Shown one piece after another: positions 1 through 10,739 of a stretch of DNA of 64,000 nt. Both the position numbers and the translations under genes were made by a program. The stretch is from Streptomyces sp. YPW6 (GTDB lineage: Bacteria > Actinomycetota > Actinomycetes > Streptomycetales > Streptomycetaceae). Location: contig NZ_CP076457.1 of NCBI RefSeq assembly GCF_018866325.1, positions 1,957,001 through 2,021,000 on the forward strand, written 5' to 3'. Each line of letters starts with the position of its first letter. Position 1 is the stretch's first letter. The notes under the pieces are model-generated. The model saw nothing but the letters and a program-made list of their open reading frames with translations. It did no database searches and was not told the DNA's origin.

Positions 1-1602
1 GTCGGCCTGACCGCCGACGTGGCTCCGGCCGCGGCCGAGAAGCAGGCGCTCGGCGCGGCGAAGGCCGAGGGGTCGAACGCGAAGAAGGCCGACAAGGCCC
101 CGCGCAAGGTGGTCTGGCTGGGCGGCGGCTCGCCGCAGCTCGCCTACGAGACCGTCGTCGGCGGCCTCCAGCACGACGGCACCCCGAACGAGCTGCACGT
201 GCTCACCGACGCCGGCTCGGGCGAGAAGCTCTACGAGTGGCAGGCCGTCCACAACGGCACGGGCAACACGCAGTACAACGGCCAGGTGACCCTGGGCACC
301 GCGCCCTCGTACACCCTGACCGACACCACGCGCGGCAACCACAAGACGTACAACCTCAACCGCGGCACCTCCGGCACCGGCACGCTGTTCTCCGGCCCGG
401 ACGACATCTGGGGCGACGGTACGCCGCAGAACGCCGAGACCGCCGGCGCGGACGCCCACTACGGCGCGGCCGAGACGTGGGACTACTACAAGAACGTGCA
501 CGGCCGCTCCGGCATCCGCGGTGACGGCGTCGGCGCGTACTCCCGCGTCCACTACGGCAACAACTACGTCAACGCGTTCTGGCAGGACAGCTGCTTCTGC
601 ATGACGTACGGCGACGGCAGCGGCAACGTCAAGCCGCTGACCTCCCTGGACGTGGCCGCCCACGAGATGACGCACGGCCTGACCTCGGTCACGGCCCGGC
701 TGGTCTACAGCGGCGAGTCCGGCGGCCTCAACGAGGCCACCTCCGACATCTTCGCCGCGGGTGTGGAGTTCTACTCCGACACCGCCGAGGACCCGGGCGA
801 CTACCTCGTCGGCGAGAAGATCGACATCCGCGGCAACGGCACCCCGCTGCGCTACATGGACAAGCCCTCCAAGGACGGCTCCTCCAAGGACTACTGGTAC
901 TCGGGCATCGGCAACGTCGACGTCCACTACTCCTCGGGCGTCGCGAACCACTGGTTCTACCTGCTCTCCGAGGGCAGCGGTGCCAAGACCGTCAACGGCG
1001 TCAACTACGACTCGCCGACCTCCGACGGCCTGCCGGTGACCGGTATCGGCCGGGACAAGGCGCTGCAGATCTGGTTCAAGGCGCTGACCACCAAGTTCAC
1101 CTCGACGACCAACTACGCCGCCGCCCGCACGGGCACGCTCGCGGTCGCCAGTGAGCTGTACGGGGCCACCAGCCCCGAGTACGCGGCCGTGGCCCACGCC
1201 TGGGCCGGCGTCAACGTCGGCTCCCGCCCCGGCGGCGGCGACCCCGACCCGGGCGGCAAGGTGTTCGAGAACACCACCCCGGTGAACATCCCGGACGCCG
1301 GTGCGGCCGTCACCAGCTCGGTCACCGTCTCCGGTGTCGCGGGCAACGCGCCGAGCACCCTCAAGGTGGGCGTGGACATCACGCACACCTGGCGCGGCGA
1401 CCTGGTCATCGACCTGGTGGCCCCGGACGGGTCGGCCTACCGGCTGAAGAACTCCTCCTCCGGCGACTCCGCGGACAACGTGGTGGCGACCTACACGGTC
1501 AACGCCTCGTCCGAGGTGGCCAACGGGGTCTGGAAGCTGCGGGTCCAGGACGTCGCACGGTACGACACCGGGCGGATCAACAGCTTCAAGCTCACCTTCT
1601 GA
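1..1602 (+). CDS. Secreted M4 (thermolysin-like) zinc metalloprotease with P domain, 5' end outside window
   Basis: The reading frame is open from the first base, so the signal peptide and most of the propeptide lie upstream. The zinc site HEMTH is at bases 661-675, and the third ligand Glu sits in NEATSD at 733, twenty residues after the second His, the spacing of thermolysin. A VHYSSGV segment near 925 matches the region of the catalytic His of M4 enzymes. From about base 1258 to the end a separate domain (THTWRGDLVIDLVAPDG) looks like the proprotein-convertase P domain found on many secreted Streptomyces proteases. It should be exported, processed and cleave peptide bonds outside the cell. 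A strong hairpin follows the stop. The family call is confident; the substrate is unknown. Confidence 0.93.
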   Translation, partial: VGLTADVAPAAAEKQALGAAKAEGSNAKKADKAPRKVVWLGGGSPQLAYETVVGGLQHDGTPNELHVLTDAGSGEKLYEWQAVHNGTGNTQYNGQVTLGTAPSYTLTDTTRGNHKTYNLNRGTSGTGTLFSGPDDIWGDGTPQNAETAGADAHYGAAETWDYYKNVHGRSGIRGDGVGAYSRVHYGNNYVNAFWQDSCFCMTYGDGSGNVKPLTSLDVAAHEMTHGLTSVTARLVYSGESGGLNEATSDIFAAGVEFYSDTAEDPGDYLVGEKIDIRGNGTPLRYMDKPSKDGSSKDYWYSGIGNVDVHYSSGVANHWFYLLSEGSGAKTVNGVNYDSPTSDGLPVTGIGRDKALQIWFKALTTKFTSTTNYAAARTGTLAVASELYGATSPEYAAVAHAWAGVNVGSRPGGGDPDPGGKVFENTTPVNIPDAGAAVTSSVTVSGVAGNAPSTLKVGVDITHTWRGDLVIDLVAPDGSAYRLKNSSSGDSADNVVATYTVNASSEVANGVWKLRVQDVARYDTGRINSFKLTF

Positions 1603-1619
1603 TCCGGCTCACGGCAGTC

Positions 1620-1658
1620 GAACGGCCCGGGAGGGGTTCGCCCCCTCCCGGGCCGTTC
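1620..1658 (+). terminator. Strong hairpin terminator after the metalloprotease
   Basis: Bases 1620-1636 and 1642-1658 form a perfect 17-bp stem with a 5-nt TTCGC loop, 18 bases after the protease stop codon. No U-tract follows, as is common in Streptomyces. It probably ends protease transcription. Confidence 0.85.
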
Positions 1659-1780
1659 GCCGTGGCGCACCTGGCAGAACCGGGCCGTTCGCCGTGACGA
1701 CGTCCGGCGGAACCGGGGCCCGGGACGCCCGCCACGGCACATCCGGCGGACCCGTGCCGTTCGCCGTGGGCCGTCCGGCG
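1652..1780. repeat. Short dispersed direct repeats between protease and glgP
   Basis: GCCGTTCGCCGTG occurs exactly at 1652-1664, 1684-1696 and 1756-1768. TCCGGCGG-type words follow the second and third copies at 1703, 1742 and 1774. The first copy overlaps the terminator stem, so the region may have grown by copying part of it. The rest of the gap up to the glgP stop at 1875 holds no convincing gene. Confidence 0.55.
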
Positions 1781-1874
1781 GGACCCGGCCCGCCCACCCG
1801 TGCGGGCCAGGACTCCCGTGCGGGCCGGGGCGCTCCGGGCGGCGCGGCGCCGCACGTCCGACCGGAGCGTGCGC

Positions 1875-4544
1875 TCAGCGCATCAGGACGCCGGCGCCCT
1901 CCCCCGTCGCCTCGGTCGGGAGGGCGACCAGGCCCAGTTCGGCGCTGGTGGCCAGCAGCCGGTGAGCGGGCAGGACGCGCACGGTGTAGCCGTACGGTCC
2001 CGTCCGGTCCGGGGTGAGCGGGCCCTCGTACAGCCAGCGGTCCTCCAGGTCCTGACCGCCCGCCGGCTTCAGCGGGAAGGTCTGCGCGTCCGCGATGGCG
2101 TCGCCGGCGTCGACCCGGCCCGCGACCACCTGGACCTCCACGTCGTCCGGCTCCAGGCCGCCGAGCGCGATCCGCACCCGCAGCGCCAGGGTGGCCCCCA
2201 GCTCCGCCGAGCCGCCCTCGGCGTCCCCGGTGACCGTCTCCACGTGGTCGACGGAGACCCCGCGCCAGGCCGCCCGGACCCTGGCCTTCCACGCGGCGAG
2301 ATCCCGCGCCGCCGCGGGCTCCAGCGCCCGGCGGGCCTGGGCGGCGGGGGCGTACAGGCGCTCCACGTACTCGCGCACCATCCGTCCCGCGAGCACCTTC
2401 GGGCCGAGGCTGACGAGGGTGGAGCGGACCATCTCGATCCAGCGGTCGGGCAGGCCCCCGGCGCCCCGGTCGTAGAAGCGCGGGGCGACCCGGTCCTCGA
2501 TCAGGGCGTACAGCGCGTTCGACTCCAGTTCGTCCCGGCGGTCCTCGTCGACCGCGGAGCCGTCCGCGGTGGGGATCTCCCAGCCGAAGTCCGGGTCGAA
2601 CCACTCGTCCCACCAGCCGTCGCGCACCGACAGGTTGAGGCAGCCGTTCAGCGCCGCCTTCATCCCGCTGGTGCCGCAGGCCTCCAGCGGCCGCAGCGGG
2701 TTGTTCAGCCAGACGTCGCAGCCCGGGTAGAGCTGCTGCGCCATGCCCATGCCGTAGTCCGGGAGGAACACGATGCGGTGGCGCACGCGCGGGTCGTCCG
2801 CGAACCGCACCAGCTCCTGCACCAGCCGCTTGCCGCCGTCGTCGGCGGGGTGGGCCTTGCCCGCGACGACGATCTGGATCGGGTGCGTCGGGTGCAGCAG
2901 CAGCCCCCGCAGCCGGTCGCGGTCGCGGAGCATCAGCGTGAGCCGCTTGTACGACGGGACGCGGCGGGCGAAGCCGATGGTCAGGATGTCCGGGTCGAGG
3001 ACGTCGTCGATCCAGCCCAGTTCGGCGGTGCCCGCGCCACGCCTGCGCCAGGAGGCGTAGAGGCGGCGGCGGACCTCGGTGACGAGCCGGCCGCGCAGGT
3101 CCCGGCGCAGGTCCCAGATCTCCTGGTCGCCGATGCCGGTCACCGCGTCCCAGCGGCGGGGCGTGCCGGTCTGCGCGGAGACCTCGTCGGCCACCGGGCC
3201 GCCGGCCAGCACCTGGTGGGCGCGGTCCTCGCCGACCCGGCCCGCGCCGAGCCGGAACACCTCGGGGGCGACCCAGGTCGGCGCGTGGACCCCGTTGGTG
3301 ACGGAGGTGATGGGCACCTCGGCGGGGTCGAAGCCCGGCCAGAGTCCGGAGAACATCTCCCGGCTGACCGCCCCGTGCAGCGTGGAGACGCCGTTGGCGC
3401 GCTGGGCGAGCCGCAGGCCCATCACCGCCATGTTGAACAGCTCGGGTGCGCCGCCGGGGTAGGTCTCGGTGCCCAGCGCCAGGATCTTCTCGACGGGTAC
3501 GCCGGACAGTTCGCCCTCGTCGCCGAAGTGGCGGGCGACGAGCCCCCGGTCGAAACGGTCTATGCCGGCGGGCACCGGGGTGTGGGTGGTGAAGACGGTC
3601 CCGGCCCGGACCACTTCGAGGGCCGCCTCGAAGTCCATTCCGGCGGTGCCCAGTTCGCGGATGCGCTCCAGGCCGAGGAAGCCGGCGTGGCCCTCGTTGG
3701 TGTGGAACACCTCCGGCTCCGGGGTGCCGGTCAGCCGGCACCAGGTGCGCACGGCGCGCACGCCGCCGATGCCGAGCAGCATCTCCTGGAGCAGGCGGTG
3801 GTCGCTGCCGCCACCGTAGAGCCGGTCGGTGACGTCGCGTTCGCCGGGGGCGTTCTCCTCGACGTCGGAGTCGAGGAGGAGCAGCGGTACGCGGCCGACC
3901 CGGGCCAGCCAGATGCACGCGTGCAGCGACCGGCCGCCGGGCAGCGCGAGGACGACCCGGGCGGGGGTTCCGTCGGCCTCGCGGACCAGGTCGAGCGGGA
4001 GTTCGTTGGGGTCGAGGACGGGATAGTGCTCCTGCTGCCAGCCCTCGCGCGAGAGGGTCTGGCGGAAGTAGCCGTGCCGGTAGAGCAGCCCGACGCCGAT
4101 GAGCGGGACGCCAAGGTCGCTGGCGGCCTTGAGGTGGTCGCCGGCCAGGATGCCGAGGCCGCCGCTGTACTGCGGCAGGGCGGCGGTGACCCCGAATTCG
4201 GGCGAGAAGTAGGCGATGGCGGAGGGGAGTTCGGCTCCGGCGGACCGCTGCTCCTGGTACCAGCGCGGGCCGTCCAGATACTCCGCCAGGTCGGCGGAGG
4301 CCGCGGTGAGGCGGCCGAGGTACTCCGCGTCCCCGGCCAGTTCGGTCAGCCGCCCGGCGGACAGCGCGCCGAGCAGGCGTACGGGGTCGGCGTCCGCGGG
4401 CCGCCAGCCCTCGGGGTCGGCGGCCCGGAAGAGCTCGCGGGTCTCGGTGTGCCACGACCAGCGCAGGTTGCGCGCGAGGTCGTGGAGGGGTCGAAGGGGT
4501 TCGGGGAGGACAGGACGCACGGTGAATCGACGAATGGCCTTCAC
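1875..4544 (-). CDS. glgP: Alpha-glucan (glycogen/maltodextrin) phosphorylase
   Basis: The 889-residue protein belongs to the Thermotoga-type alpha-glucan phosphorylase family (GT35). It releases glucose 1-phosphate from the non-reducing ends of alpha-1,4-glucans in the cytoplasm, using pyridoxal phosphate. The PLP-lysine region reads GTSGMKAALNG (around base 2660). The N-terminal segment with LRPLHDLARNLRWSW is typical of this short family. The GTG start at 4544 has a purine-rich AAGGTGG just upstream. It is transcribed away from glgE, with a 685-base shared control region. With the divergent genes it makes the standard actinobacterial GlgE locus, where it degrades the polymer the others build. 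Its stop lies about 270 bases from the convergent protease gene. Confidence 0.93.
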   Translation of the reverse strand: MKAIRRFTVRPVLPEPLRPLHDLARNLRWSWHTETRELFRAADPEGWRPADADPVRLLGALSAGRLTELAGDAEYLGRLTAASADLAEYLDGPRWYQEQRSAGAELPSAIAYFSPEFGVTAALPQYSGGLGILAGDHLKAASDLGVPLIGVGLLYRHGYFRQTLSREGWQQEHYPVLDPNELPLDLVREADGTPARVVLALPGGRSLHACIWLARVGRVPLLLLDSDVEENAPGERDVTDRLYGGGSDHRLLQEMLLGIGGVRAVRTWCRLTGTPEPEVFHTNEGHAGFLGLERIRELGTAGMDFEAALEVVRAGTVFTTHTPVPAGIDRFDRGLVARHFGDEGELSGVPVEKILALGTETYPGGAPELFNMAVMGLRLAQRANGVSTLHGAVSREMFSGLWPGFDPAEVPITSVTNGVHAPTWVAPEVFRLGAGRVGEDRAHQVLAGGPVADEVSAQTGTPRRWDAVTGIGDQEIWDLRRDLRGRLVTEVRRRLYASWRRRGAGTAELGWIDDVLDPDILTIGFARRVPSYKRLTLMLRDRDRLRGLLLHPTHPIQIVVAGKAHPADDGGKRLVQELVRFADDPRVRHRIVFLPDYGMGMAQQLYPGCDVWLNNPLRPLEACGTSGMKAALNGCLNLSVRDGWWDEWFDPDFGWEIPTADGSAVDEDRRDELESNALYALIEDRVAPRFYDRGAGGLPDRWIEMVRSTLVSLGPKVLAGRMVREYVERLYAPAAQARRALEPAAARDLAAWKARVRAAWRGVSVDHVETVTGDAEGGSAELGATLALRVRIALGGLEPDDVEVQVVAGRVDAGDAIADAQTFPLKPAGGQDLEDRWLYEGPLTPDRTGPYGYTVRVLPAHRLLATSAELGLVALPTEATGEGAGVLMR

Positions 4545-5229
4545 TGCTCCACCTTTACAGGGGACTTGCGCATCCGAGCGGACGCACCACGGTGTGCGTC
4601 CCTTCCGTCACCCCTGACGGTAGCGGCCGGCCGTGGCGGGCTGCCACGGCGCGCGGACGGCGCGCCCGGTCCGGGCACCGCACGCCGCGCGCCTCCCACC
4701 AGACGCCCCACACACCCCCTCCTCCCTCCCTCGTCACTTCTCCCACCTGGGGGTTTGGCCGATTTCCCTCCCGCACGCAGCCTTGTGGACCTCACTGCCA
4801 CAGGGAAGGCTGCCGTGTGGCGCCGCAGAGCGGGTATCCGGAACTCGTGGGGGCGCTTCGGGTCTCCCGCGCCGGCGGGGCGTGCGCGCCGCGTGCGGCG
4901 GAGCCCGGGCGGCCCGTTACGACCGAGTAGTTAACACGGCGCCGGATTTCCCACCGTCCGACGCGGGGAAAGCTTCCCCGGTACACGGCACGATCCGGCC
5001 CGCACACGTTCTCCCGTGCATCCCGAAACATGCACGAAACCCCCGCGACCCACCCATTCGAGTGCCATTCGAGTGAACGCGGACAGGAGCGGCCATGCCC
5101 ACAGCCCGTCAGCAGACAGCTGAGCAGTTACAAAGGACAGATCCCCGTCTTCGCGGCACACGCGGTCGGTCCTCCGCGCCGTGCCGTCCTCCGTGCACGC
5201 CGAGCTCCTCCAGCCCCCCAGGTGATTCC
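4545..5229. promoter_or_regulatory. Divergent control region between glgP and glgE
   Basis: This 685-base stretch carries no convincing gene. An inverted repeat CGGGGAA-AGC-TTCCCCG lies at 4964-4980, and an 11-bp perfect tandem duplication of CCATTCGAGTG lies at 5054-5075. A frame open from 5095 continues into glgE, but glgE homologues begin at MIGRIPVLDVRP, so this is leader sequence. AGGTG at 5220-5224 serves as the glgE ribosome site. Promoters for both directions must lie here; I could not place a -35/-10 pair with confidence. Confidence 0.55.
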
Positions 5230-7244
<2,015 letters not shown>

Positions 7245-7248
<4 letters not shown>

Positions 7249-8951
7249 TCGTCAATGAGCCTGTCCCCGACACGTTCGAGGACACCCCCGCCAAGGACCG
7301 CGATCCCGACTGGTTCAAGCGAGCCGTCTTCTACGAGGTGCTCGTCCGGTCCTTCCAGGACTCCAACGGCGACGGAATCGGCGACCTCAAGGGCATCACC
7401 GCCAAGCTGGACTATCTCCAGTGGCTCGGTGTCGACTGCCTCTGGCTGCCGCCGTTCTTCAAGTCGCCGCTGCGCGACGGGGGCTACGACGTCTCCGACT
7501 ACACCGCCGTGCTGCCGGAGTTCGGCGATCTCGCCGACTTCGTGGAGTTCGTGGACGCCGCGCACCAGCGCGGCATGCGCGTCATCATCGACTTCGTCAT
7601 GAACCACACGAGCGATCAGCACGAGTGGTTCCAGCAGTCCCGCACCGACCCCGACGGGCCGTACGGCGACTACTACGTCTGGGCCGACGACGACAAGCAG
7701 TTCCAGGACGCCCGGATCATCTTCGTCGACACCGAGACGTCCAACTGGACCTTCGACCCGGTGCGCAAGCAGTACTACTGGCACCGCTTCTTCTCGCACC
7801 AGCCGGACCTCAACTACGAGAACCCGGCGGTCCAGGAGGAGATCCTGGCGGCGCTCCGCTTCTGGCTGGACCTGGGCATCGACGGCTTCCGGGTCGACGC
7901 GGTGCCCTACCTCTACCAGCGCGAGGGCACCAACTGCGAGAACCTCCCCGAGACCCACCACTTCCTCAAGCGGGTCCGCAAGGAGATCGACGCCAACTAC
8001 CCGGACACCGTGCTCCTCGCCGAGGCCAACCAGTGGCCGGAGGACGTCGTCGACTACTTCGGCGACTACGAGGCGGGCGGCGACGAGTGCCACATGGCGT
8101 TCCACTTCCCGGTGATGCCGCGGATCTTCATGGCGGTACGCCGCGAGAGCCGCTACCCGGTCTCCGAGATCCTGGCGAAGACCCCGGAGATCCCGAAGAA
8201 CTGCCAGTGGGGCATCTTCCTGCGCAACCACGACGAGCTCACGCTCGAGATGGTCACGGACGAAGAGCGCGACTACATGTACGCGGAGTACGCCAAGGAC
8301 CCGCGGATGCGCGCCAACATCGGCATCCGCCGGCGGCTCGCCCCGCTGCTGGACAACGACCGCAACCAGATCGAGCTGTTCACCGCGCTGCTGCTGTCGC
8401 TGCCCGGCTCCCCGATCCTCTACTACGGGGACGAGATCGGGATGGGCGACAACATCTGGCTGGGCGACCGGGACGCGGTGCGCACCCCGATGCAGTGGAC
8501 GCCCGACCGCAACGCCGGATTCTCCTCCAGCGATCCGGGGCGGCTCTACCTCCCCACGATCATGGACCCGGTCTACGGTTACCAGGTCACCAACGTCGAG
8601 GCGTCGATGGCCTCGCCGTCCTCGCTGCTGCACTGGACCCGCCGGATGATCGAGATCCGGAAGCAGAATCCGGCCTTCGGTCTCGGCGAGTACACCGAAC
8701 TCCCCTCCTCCAACCCGGCGGTGCTGGCGTTCACCCGCGAGTACGGGGACGACCTCGTCCTGTGCGTGCACAACTTCTCGCGGTTCGCGCAGCCGACGGA
8801 ACTGGACCTCCGGTCGTTCAACGGACGTCATCCGGTGGAACTGATCGGCGGGGTACGCTTCCCGGCCATCGGTCAGTGGCCCTATCTGCTGACCCTCGCG
8901 GGACACGGCTTCTACTGGTTCCGGCTGCGCAAGGACGCGCCGCCGGCCTGA
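7245..8951 (+). CDS. treS: Trehalose synthase (maltose alpha-D-glucosyltransferase)
   Basis: TreS interconverts trehalose and maltose; in this pathway it supplies maltose to maltokinase. The 568-residue protein is a GH13 barrel with a motif series that can be numbered: DFVMNHT, nucleophile Asp218 in GFRVDAVPY, acid/base Glu260 in LAEANQW, and Asp330 in NHDE. The start ATG shares four bases with the glgE stop. The protein ends as a plain TreS with no fused maltokinase; the kinase is a separate gene 227 bases on. A 12-bp perfect hairpin follows the stop, so expression of the two downstream genes may be partly uncoupled. Confidence 0.95.
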
Positions 8952-8966
8952 GAGGGCGACTGTTGC

Positions 8967-8994
8967 GTGCGGGGCGGTTTCCACCGCCCCGCAC
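8967..8994 (+). terminator. Hairpin after treS, terminator or attenuator inside the glg operon
   Basis: Bases 8967-8978 and 8983-8994 pair perfectly (12 bp, loop TTCC), 15 bases past the treS stop. Because mak and glgB follow on the same strand, it is either a partial terminator or a 3'-end stabiliser for glgE-treS mRNA. The rest of 8995-9178 probably holds a secondary promoter for mak, but I could not assign boxes. Confidence 0.65.
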
Positions 8995-9178
8995 GGGGCA
9001 CTCTGAGCGAAACGAAGGCCCTGGGCCTCTTCGGTCTCCTGTCCCGGGCCTTCACGGTTCCGCCGTTCGAGTCCGTCAGCACCTTCCTCTCCCGACACGT
9101 CCCGCACAGCCGGACAGCCATTGCCGCAATCCGGGACACTCTTCGCATCCTGTGTGCCCGGGGAAAGGACGCGATGCC

Positions 9179-10600
9179 ATGTCGGAGGCTGCATCCACTC
9201 ACGTCGCCCTGGCGAAGAGCACGAGGAACAGCGCCACCACCGGAAGTACGACGGACGGGACCCTGCTCCCGTCCCTGGCTCCGCTGCTCCACGCATGGCT
9301 GCCCCGGCAGCGGTGGTTCGCCGGCAAGGGCCGGCCGGTCACCGGCTTCCGGCTGGTCTCCGCCACCGAGATGGTGCCGCTGGACGGCACGGCGGGCCCC
9401 GGGCTCCTGCACCTGCTGCTGCGGGTCGAGCAGCCCTCCCGGTCGGACCGGGCGGCCGACGACTGCTACCAACTGCTCCTGGGTGTACGGACGTCACTGC
9501 CGCCCCTGCTCTCGGGGGCGCTGGTCGGCCGGGTGGAGCGGGGGCCGCTCGCCGGACGGACCGTGTACGACGCGCTGCACGATCCCCGGCTGGCGGATGT
9601 GCTGCTGGAACGGTTCCGCCGCCCCGGAAGCCTCGGCTCGCTGCGCTTCGAGCGGACCGCCGACATCCCGGCCTCCCTGGCGCCCCGGGTGCTGGACGCC
9701 GAGCAGTCCAACTCCTCGCTGGTCTACGGGGACGCGTTCATCCTCAAGATCTTCCGACGGGTCTTCCCCGGCACCAACCCGGACCTGGAGCTGCCTCTCG
9801 CCCTGACCGGCGAGGGGTGCGAACGGGTGCCCGCCCCGGTGGCCTGGTTCGAGGCCCCCGGCCCCGAGCCGCTGACCCTCGGCATCCTCCAGCCCTTCCT
9901 CCAGGGGGCGCGGGACGGCTGGCAGCTCGCGCTGGGCGCGCTCGCCGCCGGCCGCGACTTCCTGCCCGAGGCGCGGGCGCTGGGCCGGGCCACCGCGGAG
10001 GTGCACACCGCGCTCGCCGCCGCACTGCCGACCCCGGCGCTGCGCGGCACCCAGACGCGGCAGCTCGTCGCCCGGATGACCCAGCGGCTGGAGGCCGCCG
10101 CCCAGGCGGTTCCGGCGCTCGTGCCGTACGTACCCGGGCTGCGCGCCGCGTTCGACGCGGTGACGGACCTCGGGGTCCGGGGCAGCGGCTGGGCCCAGCA
10201 GCGGGTGCACGGCGACCTCCATCTCGGCCAGACGCTGCGCTCCGCCGACGGCTTCTGGTCGCTGATCGACTTCGAGGGCGAACCGGCCCGCCCGCTGCCC
10301 GAACGCCGGATGCCCGCTCCCCCGGTGCGCGATGTCGCGGGCATGCTGCGGTCCTTCGACTACGCGGCCCGCTCGCACCGCCCGTGGAACCCGGAGTGGG
10401 CGGCCCGCTGCCGTGCCGCCTACTGCGAGGGGTACGCACAGGCCTCGGGCAGCGATCCGCGCGGCGAGCCGGAGCTGCTGCGCGCCCATGAGACCGACAA
10501 GGCGGTGTACGAGGTGGTGTACGAGGCCCGGCACCGCCCCGACTGGCTGCCGGTCCCGATGGCGGCCATCCAGCGGCTGGCCCGGTCCGCGGCGGCCTGA
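9179..10600 (+). CDS. mak: Maltokinase (ATP + maltose to maltose 1-phosphate)
   Basis: This 473-residue kinase, also called Pep2, makes the maltose 1-phosphate used by GlgE. The fold is that of aminoglycoside-phosphotransferase-like kinases. VHGDLHLGQTL carries the catalytic Asp, and LIDFEGEP carries the metal-binding Asp. The N-terminal cap contains LPRQRWFAGKGRPV, characteristic of the family. The ATG at 9179 lies ten bases after GGGGAAAGG; an ATG five bases earlier is out of frame. It sits between treS and glgB on the same strand, as in other Streptomyces GlgE loci. Confidence 0.92.
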   Translation: MSEAASTHVALAKSTRNSATTGSTTDGTLLPSLAPLLHAWLPRQRWFAGKGRPVTGFRLVSATEMVPLDGTAGPGLLHLLLRVEQPSRSDRAADDCYQLLLGVRTSLPPLLSGALVGRVERGPLAGRTVYDALHDPRLADVLLERFRRPGSLGSLRFERTADIPASLAPRVLDAEQSNSSLVYGDAFILKIFRRVFPGTNPDLELPLALTGEGCERVPAPVAWFEAPGPEPLTLGILQPFLQGARDGWQLALGALAAGRDFLPEARALGRATAEVHTALAAALPTPALRGTQTRQLVARMTQRLEAAAQAVPALVPYVPGLRAAFDAVTDLGVRGSGWAQQRVHGDLHLGQTLRSADGFWSLIDFEGEPARPLPERRMPAPPVRDVAGMLRSFDYAARSHRPWNPEWAARCRAAYCEGYAQASGSDPRGEPELLRAHETDKAVYEVVYEARHRPDWLPVPMAAIQRLARSAAA

Positions 10601-10739
10601 GCCCGGTCCGCGCCTCCGCCTCCCGGACTCTTCGCCCCTCCTGCGCCTCTCCCGCCCCACCCCGCGTGACCCGCCTCGCTCCACGTGCTCCCCTCCGCCC
10701 GCGCTTCTCCCCCTTCACTCCCCCGAGGAGGCAGTCCCC

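Noticed and set aside
4783..4802. TGTGG-N9-CCACA inverted repeat upstream of glgP as a Crp-type site
   Set aside because: Spacing is wrong for Crp (needs six) and the arms are only five bases.
1800..4934. Plus-strand 1044-residue open frame opposite glgP
   Set aside because: It is a mirror of glgP codons in GC-biased DNA, with no ribosome site and shadow-type composition (many Arg/Pro/Val without domain motifs).
5095..5229. N-terminal extension of GlgE from 5095
   Set aside because: Low-complexity, not part of the family, and AGGTG is correctly spaced for ATG 5230.
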